From Vulcanimicrobiota bacterium (GTDB lineage Bacteria; Vulcanimicrobiota; Xenobia; Xenobiales; JADMJV01), in contig JAHBVR010000004.1 in assembly GCA_019637395.1 (NCBI GenBank), positions 322,726 to 386,725 on the forward strand: a DNA stretch of 64,000 bases, read 5' to 3'. The notes beneath the pieces are model-generated. The model was not told the DNA's origin and did not search any database. It was given only the letters and a program-made list of their open reading frames with translations. Each line of letters begins with the position of its first letter. The first letter of the stretch is position 1. Below, one piece after another: positions 45,070-52,785 of the stretch. A program made the position numbers and the translations under genes.

Positions 45070-46118
45070 GCAGCATTCGTGTATTGGTGGTGGATGACCG
45101 GCCCGACTACCGCCTCTGGGTCCAGGAAGTCTTGCAGAAAGACGGGCGCTTTTTGGTGCTGGCCAGCCTGCCCAATTGTGAGGACGCACTGCGTTTCATT
45201 CGCCTGGAGCCGCCGCAGGCGGTCACCATCCGTTGGCCGATGGGAGATGGTTCCAGCGCGACCTGCGTACGCCATGTGAGCGCTCAGTTCGCCACCCCGG
45301 TGGTGGCTCTGGTGGACGGGGATTTTGCCAAGAACGAAGCGCAGGCTCTGCGCCAGGGAGCGGTGAGCGCCTTCCTGGCTCGACCCGACCGCCAGCATCA
45401 CGATTATGCGCGGCGCTGCCGGGCTTTGTGCGATCACGTGGCGGCCATGAGCAAGGTCCATATCATCCGCCGTAAATTGGGGGACAGTCCTTTCTCTTCG
45501 GCCGATATTGGCGAGGGCCCGAGCGCCGGGGAGAGGCCGCCCTCTCCTTCTTCCGGGCAGCTTATGGCGGTGGGTATCGTGGCTTCAACCGGAGGTCCGG
45601 CGGCTGTTTGCGAAATTTTGCGGAAGCTTCCCAAGGATTTTCCGGCCCCCGTTTTATTGGTGCAGCACATTACTTCCGAGTTCAGCCAGAGCTTTGTAGA
45701 TTGGCTCAGCAACAACATTGGACTGCGGGTAACTCTGGCGGAGCACGAGGAGTTCACGCTGCCGGGCACTGTCTATGTGGCTCCGCCCGACTATCACCTG
45801 CATTGGGAAAACCGGCGCACCTGGTTGCGCAAAGGGGAACGGGAATGTTGGCAGCGCCCCTCGGGCAACGTGCTCTTTCGTTCCATGGCGGAAAGCACAC
45901 TCTCTTGTATCGGTGTGATTCTTACCGGGCTGGGAGAGGATGGGGCTCAAGGGCTTTTAGCGCTACGCCAATCCGGAGCCCACACCATCGCTCAGGACCG
46001 CTCCAGCTGCGTCGTCTACGGAATGCCCAAGGCTGCGGTTCGAATTGGAGCGGTGGACGAAGAACTGGCGCTCGAGAGAATTGGACCCCGGTTGTTGGAG
46101 CTTGCCGGGGTACCCTGA
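45066..46118 (+). CDS. cheB: CheB-type methylesterase with degenerate receiver (WspF-like)
   Basis: The 350-residue protein starts at GTG 45066. The methylesterase domain has its triad: S174 in VASTGGPAA, His in VQHITSEF and Asp in LGEDGAQG, with VAPPDYHLHW. The receiver keeps VVDDRPDYR, but the phosphoacceptor region reads AVTIRWPMG where xxxxDxxMP is expected, so the Asp is replaced. The usual Lys is also unclear. Control by phosphorylation is therefore doubtful. A low-complexity linker (about residues 145-165) joins the domains. It demethylates the MCP and is the last gene of the cluster. Confidence 0.92.
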   Translation: MSSIRVLVVDDRPDYRLWVQEVLQKDGRFLVLASLPNCEDALRFIRLEPPQAVTIRWPMGDGSSATCVRHVSAQFATPVVALVDGDFAKNEAQALRQGAVSAFLARPDRQHHDYARRCRALCDHVAAMSKVHIIRRKLGDSPFSSADIGEGPSAGERPPSPSSGQLMAVGIVASTGGPAAVCEILRKLPKDFPAPVLLVQHITSEFSQSFVDWLSNNIGLRVTLAEHEEFTLPGTVYVAPPDYHLHWENRRTWLRKGERECWQRPSGNVLFRSMAESTLSCIGVILTGLGEDGAQGLLALRQSGAHTIAQDRSSCVVYGMPKAAVRIGAVDEELALERIGPRLLELAGVP

Positions 46119-46225
46119 TCCTTCAGGGCGATGACGTTCTGCTCTGGGGCTTTGGGGCCACGGAGGGCTATGCTGTGCAGACGGGGTTGGTGTGCCCCAC
46201 ACACACGATTGGAATGGAGTTTCCT

Positions 46226-46792
46226 ATGAATATTACCCTCTATGCAAGCTTTCCCGACGCCCATCTGGCCGAAAAGGCCCTGGCCGCGTTGCTCGACCGC
46301 GGTGCCGACCAGAAGGACCTCTCGGCCCTTTTCCCGCCCGACTATCTGCGTGGGGATGAAGACAAGACCGTGGTCGACAAGGCCACTTCCGGCGTGACGA
46401 CCACCACCAGCGCCGATGCCGCTTCCGGTGCCGGCAAGGGGGCCGGCATCGGTCTGGGCGTCGGTGCCCTGGCGGCTCTGGCCTCGCTGGTCATCCCCGG
46501 CTTCGGTCTCGTCACCGGCGGCGGCGCTCTGGCCACCGCTCTGGCCGGACTGGCCGGCGCCACCGTGGGTGGAGCTATCGCCGGCGGCGTGGCCGGCTAC
46601 ATGCAGGACCAGGGTGTGCCCCACCGCATCGCCATCGATTCGGAAGAAGCCTTGAAGAATGGTCGCGCCGTGGTGGCCGTGGCTTGCCCAACCGGCAACC
46701 TGGGCGAGTTCGAGGTTCGCGAGATTATCAATAAGTACAGCGCCGATACTTATGGGCGCGCCGACGCCGCCGCCATCAATCAGATGCCTTAA
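46226..46792 (+). CDS. Gly-zipper membrane stress protein, YflT/DUF1269-like
   Basis: The start at ATG 46226 has TGGAG at 6 bases; an ORF through 45608 is only a cheB shadow. The 188 residues open with a small alpha/beta part (MNITLYASFPDAHLAEKALAALLDRG) like YflT or DUF1269 proteins. A Gly/Ala-rich membrane block (about 80-130, GAGIGLGVGALAALASLVIP, ATVGGAIAGGVAGYMQDQG) follows, then a C-terminal strand AVVAVACPTG. It likely spans or inserts in the membrane. A terminator follows the stop. Confidence 0.7.
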   Translation: MNITLYASFPDAHLAEKALAALLDRGADQKDLSALFPPDYLRGDEDKTVVDKATSGVTTTTSADAASGAGKGAGIGLGVGALAALASLVIPGFGLVTGGGALATALAGLAGATVGGAIAGGVAGYMQDQGVPHRIAIDSEEALKNGRAVVAVACPTGNLGEFEVREIINKYSADTYGRADAAAINQMP

Positions 46793-46808
46793 GGGTCGGG
46801 TTTTAATC

Positions 46809-46836
46809 TGAGGGGAGAGTTTCCGCTCTCCCCTCA
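46809..46836 (+). terminator. Intrinsic terminator
   Basis: TGAGGGGAGAG and CTCTCCCCTCA form an 11-base stem with a 6-base loop, followed by CTTTTGTG, 16 bases after the stop of the Gly-zipper gene. It separates that gene from the GH13 gene. Confidence 0.85.
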
Positions 46837-46861
46837 CTTTTGTGTTTATGAAGGAGAGGGT

Positions 46862-48661
46862 TTGTCTGTGACCGTCGCGTCCGCTAAGCAATCAAAAATC
46901 ACTGCTATGGGAGCAACTCTTTTAAAAAAAGGTTGCTCCTTCCGAGTTTGGGCTCCTTTTGCCGAGGAAGTATCGGTTATCGGCAGCTTCAACGAATTTA
47001 TTCCCGGCCAGAATCCCCTGAAGCGGGACGATACGGGATATTGGTCCGGAATCGTGGAGCAGGCCAAAGCCGGCGATGAATATCGCTACCATTTGCGCAA
47101 TGGTGAAAAGGAGTTTTCGCGTATCGATCCCTATGCCAGAGAGGTGACCAACTCGGTCGGTAACGCAGTGATCTACGATCCTCAAAGCTTCGATTGGGGT
47201 GAAGATGAAAAGTTCCCGGGCATCGGGCCCTTTAATGAGCTGGTCATCTACGAAATGCACATCGGTACTTTCCAGGATTCCCAGGGCGAGGGACCCGGCA
47301 CTTTTGCCGACGCCGAGAAACGCCTGGGCCATCTCAAGCGGTTGGGTATCAATGCGGTGGAGATACTGCCGGTGGCCGAATTCCCCGGAGATTGGTCGTG
47401 GGGTTACAATCCTTCGCACATTTTCGCGGTGGAAACGGCCTACGGCGGGCCGGATGCCTTCAAGCGCTTTATCAAAAAATGCCATGAATACGGCATCGGA
47501 GTGATTCTCGACGTGGTTTACAACCACATGGGTCCGAGCGATCTGGACCTCTGGCAGTTCGACGGTTGGTCGGATAACGGGATGGGGGGGATCTACTTCT
47601 ATAACGATGAGCGTTCCAATACTCCTTGGGGCGATACTCGGCCCGACTATGGACGCGTGGAGGTTCGCCAGTTTTTGCGCGACAATGCCATGATGTGGTT
47701 GGAAGAATTTCGTGTGGACGGATTGCGCTATGATTCCACTCTGTATATGCGGACCATCGACATGGTCCGCGAGATTCCCGAAGCCTGGCAGCTCTTTCAG
47801 GGCTTGAATGGAGAAATTCGGGCGCGTTTTCCCGGCAAAATCTTGATCGCGGAAGATTTACAGGATAGCCATGCGCTGACCGCCCCGGTGGAAGAAGGGG
47901 GAGCGGGTTTCCACAGTCAGTGGTGCGCTCATTTTGTCCATCCGGTGCGAGCCGCCGTGACCACGCCGGAAGACGACCAGCGCTCCATGGGTCAGGTGGC
48001 CGGTGCTCTGCTGCAACGGTTCAATAACGATGTCTTCCAACGGGTCGTCTATAGCGAGTCTCATGACGAAGTGGCCAACGGCAAGCAGCGGGTGACTTCC
48101 GAAGTGGATGCCGAAAATCCGCGAGATTGGTACGCGCGGCGGCGGTCCACCCTGGCTGGCGCCCTGGCCTTGACCGCCCCGGGAATTCCCATGCTCTTTC
48201 AAGGCCAGGAATTCTTGGAAGATGGCTGGTTCGAGGATACGGTGCCGCTGGACTGGGAATTGTCCGAGGACTTCCGCGGCATCGTGCGTCTTTATCGCGA
48301 CTTGATTCGCTTGCGGCGCAATCTCGACGGAGTTTCGGCCGGCCTGACCGGCCAGGGCATCCAGATGATTCGGAACGACGAGGACAAAAATGTGCTCGCC
48401 TATACCCGTTACGCCGAACCGGACCAGGAGGTGATGGTCATCGCCCATCTCTCGGCCCGGGAGATGGAAACGTTTCGCCTCGGCCTACCCGGGCCCGGCA
48501 CCTGGAAGATTCGATTGAACACGGCTGCTTCCATATACAGTCCCGACTATGACGAGCCCAAAGGCGGAGAAATCAAATCCGAGGAAGTCGCCTGGGACGA
48601 ACAGCTATACAGCGCCGAATTTAAATTGGCGCCGTATAGCTTGATGATTCTCAGCCGTTGA
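46862..48661 (+). CDS. GH13 alpha-glucan branching/amylase-type enzyme with CBM48
   Basis: The 599 residues are read from TTG 46862 (AAGGAG five bases upstream); GTG 46868 is also possible. An N-terminal CBM48 (FRVWAPFAEEVSVIGSFNEF) leads into a GH13 barrel: VIYEMHIGTF, LDVVYNHMGPSD (region II), VDGLRYDST (nucleophile D291), ILIAEDLQD (acid/base E331) and SESHDEV (H401, D402). The layout fits short GlgB-like branching enzymes or malto-oligosyltrehalose trehalohydrolase-like proteins. No treY/treS partner is adjacent, so branching or amylase activity is preferred. Confidence 0.85.
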   Translation: MSVTVASAKQSKITAMGATLLKKGCSFRVWAPFAEEVSVIGSFNEFIPGQNPLKRDDTGYWSGIVEQAKAGDEYRYHLRNGEKEFSRIDPYAREVTNSVGNAVIYDPQSFDWGEDEKFPGIGPFNELVIYEMHIGTFQDSQGEGPGTFADAEKRLGHLKRLGINAVEILPVAEFPGDWSWGYNPSHIFAVETAYGGPDAFKRFIKKCHEYGIGVILDVVYNHMGPSDLDLWQFDGWSDNGMGGIYFYNDERSNTPWGDTRPDYGRVEVRQFLRDNAMMWLEEFRVDGLRYDSTLYMRTIDMVREIPEAWQLFQGLNGEIRARFPGKILIAEDLQDSHALTAPVEEGGAGFHSQWCAHFVHPVRAAVTTPEDDQRSMGQVAGALLQRFNNDVFQRVVYSESHDEVANGKQRVTSEVDAENPRDWYARRRSTLAGALALTAPGIPMLFQGQEFLEDGWFEDTVPLDWELSEDFRGIVRLYRDLIRLRRNLDGVSAGLTGQGIQMIRNDEDKNVLAYTRYAEPDQEVMVIAHLSAREMETFRLGLPGPGTWKIRLNTAASIYSPDYDEPKGGEIKSEEVAWDEQLYSAEFKLAPYSLMILSR

Positions 48662-48663
48662 AA

Positions 48664-49122
48664 TCAAAAGCTGTCTTTGAGAGCTACGCTGGTGCCCACC
48701 AGCCCGCCACTGAGAGCGCCGGTGACGGCCAGAGCGGCTCCGGCGGCCCAACTGTGCCCGCTGGCGCCGAGCACGCAACCGGCGATGCCGCCGATGGCCA
48801 TGGCTCCCAGGCCGATGCCGAAGGACTGCTCGGATAGGCCTACGCGAGCTGCGCCGATGGTGGCGGCGACACCCAGGCCGGTTCCGGCCACGGCGCCGGT
48901 GGCGCCTCCCAGAAAGCCGCCACCGCCGGCACCGGCGAAGAGGCCGACTCCGGCACCGACCGCCGCGCCGATGAAGACGGGGGCCAGGGCTTTCAGAGTG
49001 GAGGGTTCAGCCGGAGTAAAATCTTCTTTGGGTTGTTCGGGAGCCGGGGCCTGATCGGGTTTATGGACCGGCGGCTTTTGATTGGGGGTGGGATTGGACT
49101 GGATGAATGCGCTGACTTTCAT
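48664..49122 (-). CDS. Gly-zipper membrane protein with Pro-rich N-terminus
   Basis: The start is the ATG at 49122 (MKVSAFIQSNPTPNQ), with AGGAG about 12 bases upstream. An N-terminal polar Pro-rich part (about 45 residues) precedes a long Gly/Ala block: APVFIGAAVGAGVGLFAGAG, GGATGAVAGTGLGVAATIGA and GAALAVTGALSGGLVGTSVA. It would insert in a membrane with glycine-zipper packing. No signal peptide is recognised. It is convergent with the GH13 gene (2 bases between stops). Confidence 0.6.
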   Translation of the reverse strand: MKVSAFIQSNPTPNQKPPVHKPDQAPAPEQPKEDFTPAEPSTLKALAPVFIGAAVGAGVGLFAGAGGGGFLGGATGAVAGTGLGVAATIGAARVGLSEQSFGIGLGAMAIGGIAGCVLGASGHSWAAGAALAVTGALSGGLVGTSVALKDSF

Positions 49123-49300
49123 GATGGGTTTTCTCCTGCTCTCTCTCCGTATGCTTTTGGAATCTAACCGAGCGGGCTGAAAACTTTCTGAACCGGCGAG
49201 TATGACAATACCCGAAGCGAGGGACACGCCAATCTGCTGCCAGCCATCCGCCCAGGCTACCATCAACTAAGAGCAATACACGTAGAGACGGGAGAAACCT

Positions 49301-49549
49301 ATGAATCAGAAGTTACACAGCACCGGCAAGCAAATAGCCGATAAGGCTGACCAGGCGCTGACTCAGATGGGCGGAGTGCTGCAAAAGGCCGCCGGCCAAC
49401 TGGAGGCCGGCAGCCAGTATCTCAATGACAGCCGGGTCTCCGATATGCAGGCGGATCTCACCAATTTGATTCGCAAGTATCCGGCCCAGGCTTTGCTGGC
49501 CGGGCTTTCCTTGGGATTTTTGACGGGCGCCGTTCTTAGCCGGCGCTAG
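49301..49549 (+). CDS. ElaB/YqjD (DUF883)-like small membrane-anchored protein
   Basis: The 82-residue protein has an amphipathic Gln/Asp-rich helix (ADKADQALTQMGGVLQKAAG) and a C-terminal hydrophobic anchor AQALLAGLSLGFLTGAVL followed by SRR. This is the ElaB/YqjD layout of ribosome- or membrane-associated stress proteins. GGAGAAA precedes the ATG. The next gene has a similar helix-plus-anchor character. Confidence 0.75.
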   Translation: MNQKLHSTGKQIADKADQALTQMGGVLQKAAGQLEAGSQYLNDSRVSDMQADLTNLIRKYPAQALLAGLSLGFLTGAVLSRR

Positions 49550-49628
49550 ATTTGTCATTACGGCAGACCCGCTTGCTGGCGTAGCGCACAAGTCGGAGGA
49601 CCGTGAGAGAACTAAGAGGGTATGGTAA

Positions 49629-50024
49629 ATGCACAACAACAACACGGAATTACGCCAGTTTATTGAAGAAAAGCCACTGACCAGCCTGGGTGGAGCCCTG
49701 CTGGTCGGGTTCGCGGTGGGCTCGGGAGCAGCCATGCCTCTTTTGCTGGGAGCAGGCTTGAGCCGGGCCGGTCTGGGCGGAATGCTCAAGAGCTGGTTGC
49801 GTCAGGAAATCGAGCAGGGAGTACGCGGCTGGCTACAGCGACAGCCGCCCCGGCCTGAGGTGGAACCCGAACTGGAGCCAGTGGTGGAGGACCACAGCCA
49901 GAGCGACAGCGGAGCTCCGGGCGAAACTCCTTTAGCCCGCAAGGTCAGCGAAGAGTTGGCCGGGTACGCTGGTACCGAGGTCCAGGTATCGCAATCGGTT
50001 CAAGGTGATCGGCCCACTAAGTAG
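49629..50024 (+). CDS. Small membrane protein with acidic tail
   Basis: The 131-residue protein starts MHNNNTELRQFIEEKPLTSL, then GGALLVGFAVGSGAAMPLLL forms a hydrophobic segment. The phrase EEKPL..LGGALLVGFAVG resembles DUF883/DUF3618-type anchors. The C-terminal half is Pro/Glu-rich and disordered-looking (PPRPEVEPELEPVVEDHSQS). No enzyme motif is present. Its TAG overlaps the start of a strong nested palindrome. Confidence 0.6.
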   Translation: MHNNNTELRQFIEEKPLTSLGGALLVGFAVGSGAAMPLLLGAGLSRAGLGGMLKSWLRQEIEQGVRGWLQRQPPRPEVEPELEPVVEDHSQSDSGAPGETPLARKVSEELAGYAGTEVQVSQSVQGDRPTK

Positions 50025-50108
50025 CATGAAAACCACCCCCAAAGAAATGCGGACGGTCGCCAGCAAGCTGGCTTCACTTCCGCGATTTGGACCGGGGTGG
50101 TTTTATGC
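50024..50108. repeat. 85-base nested palindrome (possible MITE-like element, ncRNA or terminator)
   Basis: Arms pair from outside in: GCAT/ATGC, AAAACCACCCC/GGGGTGGTTTT (11 bases), CAAA/TTTG, GCGGA/TCCGC, and GCCAGC/GCTGGC around a 2-base loop. Nearly the whole 85 bases folds into one long stem. The T-rich 3' arm would resemble a terminator on either strand. Its size and symmetry also fit a small palindromic mobile element. Confidence 0.75.
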
Positions 50109-50121
50109 ATGTCCCGTTGGG

Positions 50122-50147
50122 CGTCAGCCCGCTTCGCGGGACTGACG
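50122..50147. repeat. Second hairpin beside the nested palindrome
   Basis: CGTCAG-CCCGC-TTCG-CGGG-A-CTGACG forms a stem of about 10 pairs with one bulge and a TTCG loop; GGGAAAAAATC follows. It lies 13 bases after the nested palindrome and upstream of the DUF1328-type gene. Confidence 0.65.
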
Positions 50148-50187
50148 GGAAAAAATCTCCCACGTTAAAGGGGGATGGAGGGTGGTG

Positions 50188-50400
50188 ATGATGTCCAACT
50201 GGGCCATCACATTTTTGCTCCTGGCCTTTGTTTCGGGCCTGTTTGGATTTGTTGGGATGGGAGAAGAGGCCGCGCCTCTGGCGCGCCTGCTTTTCAATCT
50301 ATTTTTATTTCTTTTCCTGGCGGCCGTCTTTGTGCGCAACGTCTGGCAGTCGGGAGCTTTCCGGGCGTGGCGCGACGAGGATCTGCCGAACCACCGGTAA
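50188..50400 (+). CDS. DUF1328-like small membrane protein
   Basis: GGAGGG ends 5 bases before the ATG at 50188; ATG 50191 would also fit. The 70-residue protein has two helices (NWAITFLLLAFVSGLFGFVG and LARLLFNLFLFLFLAAVFVR) with the A-x-x-LF pattern of DUF1328. The C-terminus (WQSGAFRAWRDEDLPNHR) is polar. The last 96 bases overlap the C-terminal codons of the convergent MMPL gene, an unusually long convergent overlap. Confidence 0.7.
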   Translation: MMSNWAITFLLLAFVSGLFGFVGMGEEAAPLARLLFNLFLFLFLAAVFVRNVWQSGAFRAWRDEDLPNHR

Positions 50401-52785
50401 GACGACCAGGGAAGTGATCAGGCTGCTGATCACTCCCAGGCCCATGATCAGGCCGAGGCTGGCAATGCCGCGGTAGGGTGAAGTGACCAGCGAAATGTAG
50501 CCGAGCACGGTGGAGACCCCGGAAACCAGCACGGCATTGCCTGTCGAGCCGGCAAAGACGCCGTGCTGGGGATGGCCGCGCAAGCGGTGTACCACGTGCA
50601 CGCCAAAGACCAGGCCAATGCCCAGAGTCAGGGGCAAAGCCGTGGCATTGGCGGGATTGAAGTTGATCCCCAATAATCCCATTGCTCCCAACATCCAGAC
50701 CACCCCCAGCAGCTTGGGAGCGAGCGCCCACAGAGCCTCGTCCAGACGCCGGAAGGAAAGCAATAGAATCAGACTGATGGCCAGCAGGGCATTGCGCCCG
50801 GCCAGCCAGTAGGAGTCTTTAAGCTGTTGGAGATAGGTCTGGGTCAGCAGAGGCAGTCCCGTAACCTGTGGATCGACCCGGGATAGCTCTTGCAGAAAGC
50901 GTTCCAGAGAGGCCTTCTCCCAGATGTCTTCCTTGGGGTAGATTTTGATTAACCAGAGGGAGCCCTGGTGATAACGGTTGAGCAGGTCGGCGGGCAGTTG
51001 GCTCCATTGAGGCTCCGGTTCTTCGCGCTGAGCGTCCAGCCATTCGTGCCGGCTGCGCAGATCTTGCTTGAATTCGCCGAAAAAGTGAGAGAGGCCATCC
51101 TGGATAGGACCGGGCCCCAACTGCCCAAGGACCTGGCTGACTTCCGCGTCTCCACCGTTGAAGCGTTTTTTTAGCTCCAACAACTGCTCGGTGCTGAGCC
51201 GCTGACCTGGTTCCGGCAGTTCTTTCAGCCATTCGGGAGTTTCTCCGCGCCTGGCCAGCAACTCGTGAATGCGCGGGCGGCGTTGCCCCGGATTCTCGGG
51301 AACCCAGTCGGCCGGACTCTCGACTCGGGCCACGCCGGGCAGTTTGCGAAATTCCTCGGTGCGCCGGCGCATTTCCTGTTCGCCTGCGGCCAGCGAACAG
51401 GCATACAGGCTGCACATGCCGCAGCGCTGATGAAATTCGCGATCGTTGTGAATCGCCAGGGCATTCTCCGGCATCATGTGCAGCAGGTTATAGTCGAAGC
51501 GCGGCCGGTGCAGGTTCAAACCGGCCAGGAGGGATACGGTAGCTGCGATCAGGAGCACCAGTCGCGGTCGAGAACGCCAGTTTTGCTCCCAGCGCTGCCA
51601 GGGACCGGGTGGAGGAGCCTTCCCTTGAGCGCCGCTGATAAGCAATAAAGCCGGCAGAATCGTGATCGAGGCCAACCAGCACAAGAGTACGCCGACGCCG
51701 CTGATCATGCCCAGTTGGGCCACGCCCAGGAACGGCGTGGCCATCAGGCTGAAGAAGGCGGCGCTGGTGGCCAGAGCGCCCACAAAGTTTTCTTTGCCGA
51801 CGCTGGCCAGGGTTTTCTTCAAGGCCGGTTCCGGATCGGAACCGTGATCGCGTTCTTCGAAAAAGCGGTAGAGCATTTGCACATTGAAGTCCATGCCCAG
51901 GCCGATTAAAGTGGCGGTAAAGTTCAGGGTGATCAGATTCAGCCGGGGCGAGACCAGAGCCACCCAGGCGCAACTCCAGCACAGGGCTACCAGCACGGTG
52001 AGCAGCGCCAGGCGCGCCGGTTGAGGCCGGCCGAAGGCCCAGCGGAAGAAGCTGTGCACCAGGATGAGCGAGAGCAAACTGACCTGCAGGGCCGTGCGCC
52101 GGGCGGCTCGCCCGTCGTCGCAGAAAGCCACGAAATCCCCTCCCAGGACCACCTCCACCCCGGCGTGCTCGCGCATGACGTCATTTACCCGAGCGCGCAG
52201 GCGGTCGAGCAGGGCCTCATCGCTGCCTGGCCCTGGAGCTACCCGGGCGGCCACCACCAGTGTTTCGGGGGTTAGTTGTAAATAGCGCCGCCTTTCGAGT
52301 AGAGGCGGTGAAGGTCCGAAGGGGCTCTGGTAGGGTTCGTGGCCGCGGCTGCGCAGAGAATGCAGCAGCTCGCGGGTCACCTCGGATTGGGGAGGCAGGC
52401 GGCCATCCTGGAATGTCTCCTGCAACTTGAGCCGATCCTCGAGCTGGTCCAGGTTCTCGGGGCTGGTGTAGTAGAGGCTCTGCTGGGGTAATAGCGGCAT
52501 TTCCAGGATGCCGCTGACTTCCTGAAGGCGCGACTCGGCGGAGAGTTGCTTGACCAGAGCCTCGGCACAGGCGCGGCGTAGTTCCTCATCGCTGCAGGTG
52601 ACCAGCAGCACCACTTCGGGGCTGGCGCCAAAGGCCCGGCGATACTCTTCAAAACGCTGCTGGGCCGGATGGCGCGGGTCGAGCATACGGGTTCGGTCGT
52701 TGCTGAACTCCAGGCGGCTACCGGCGAAAACCAGGCAAAGCACCGCCAATACGATTCCAACCCCCAGGATCCAGCGTGGTTTCAG
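50305..52785 (-). CDS. MMPL/RND-type transporter (HpnN-like), probable CTG start
   Basis: The protein is 814 residues from TTG 52749. CTG 52785 is preferred: it overlaps the previous stop as CTGA and restores a normal first helix (LKPRWILGVGIVLAVLCLVF), giving 826 residues. Two RND half-repeats are seen. Each has a large periplasmic loop followed by TM bundles: FTATLIGLGMDFNVQMLYRF with FSLMATPFLGVAQLGMISGV, and ALPLTLGIGLVFGVHVVHRL with SPYRGIASLGLIMGLGV. Such proteins move lipids such as hopanoids or other hydrophobic molecules. Hopanoid specificity is inference; no hpn genes are adjacent. Confidence 0.85.
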   Translation of the reverse strand: MKPRWILGVGIVLAVLCLVFAGSRLEFSNDRTRMLDPRHPAQQRFEEYRRAFGASPEVVLLVTCSDEELRRACAEALVKQLSAESRLQEVSGILEMPLLPQQSLYYTSPENLDQLEDRLKLQETFQDGRLPPQSEVTRELLHSLRSRGHEPYQSPFGPSPPLLERRRYLQLTPETLVVAARVAPGPGSDEALLDRLRARVNDVMREHAGVEVVLGGDFVAFCDDGRAARRTALQVSLLSLILVHSFFRWAFGRPQPARLALLTVLVALCWSCAWVALVSPRLNLITLNFTATLIGLGMDFNVQMLYRFFEERDHGSDPEPALKKTLASVGKENFVGALATSAAFFSLMATPFLGVAQLGMISGVGVLLCWLASITILPALLLISGAQGKAPPPGPWQRWEQNWRSRPRLVLLIAATVSLLAGLNLHRPRFDYNLLHMMPENALAIHNDREFHQRCGMCSLYACSLAAGEQEMRRRTEEFRKLPGVARVESPADWVPENPGQRRPRIHELLARRGETPEWLKELPEPGQRLSTEQLLELKKRFNGGDAEVSQVLGQLGPGPIQDGLSHFFGEFKQDLRSRHEWLDAQREEPEPQWSQLPADLLNRYHQGSLWLIKIYPKEDIWEKASLERFLQELSRVDPQVTGLPLLTQTYLQQLKDSYWLAGRNALLAISLILLLSFRRLDEALWALAPKLLGVVWMLGAMGLLGINFNPANATALPLTLGIGLVFGVHVVHRLRGHPQHGVFAGSTGNAVLVSGVSTVLGYISLVTSPYRGIASLGLIMGLGVISSLITSLVVLPVVRQILVAPRPESSRLPDVAHKDGRQEKK

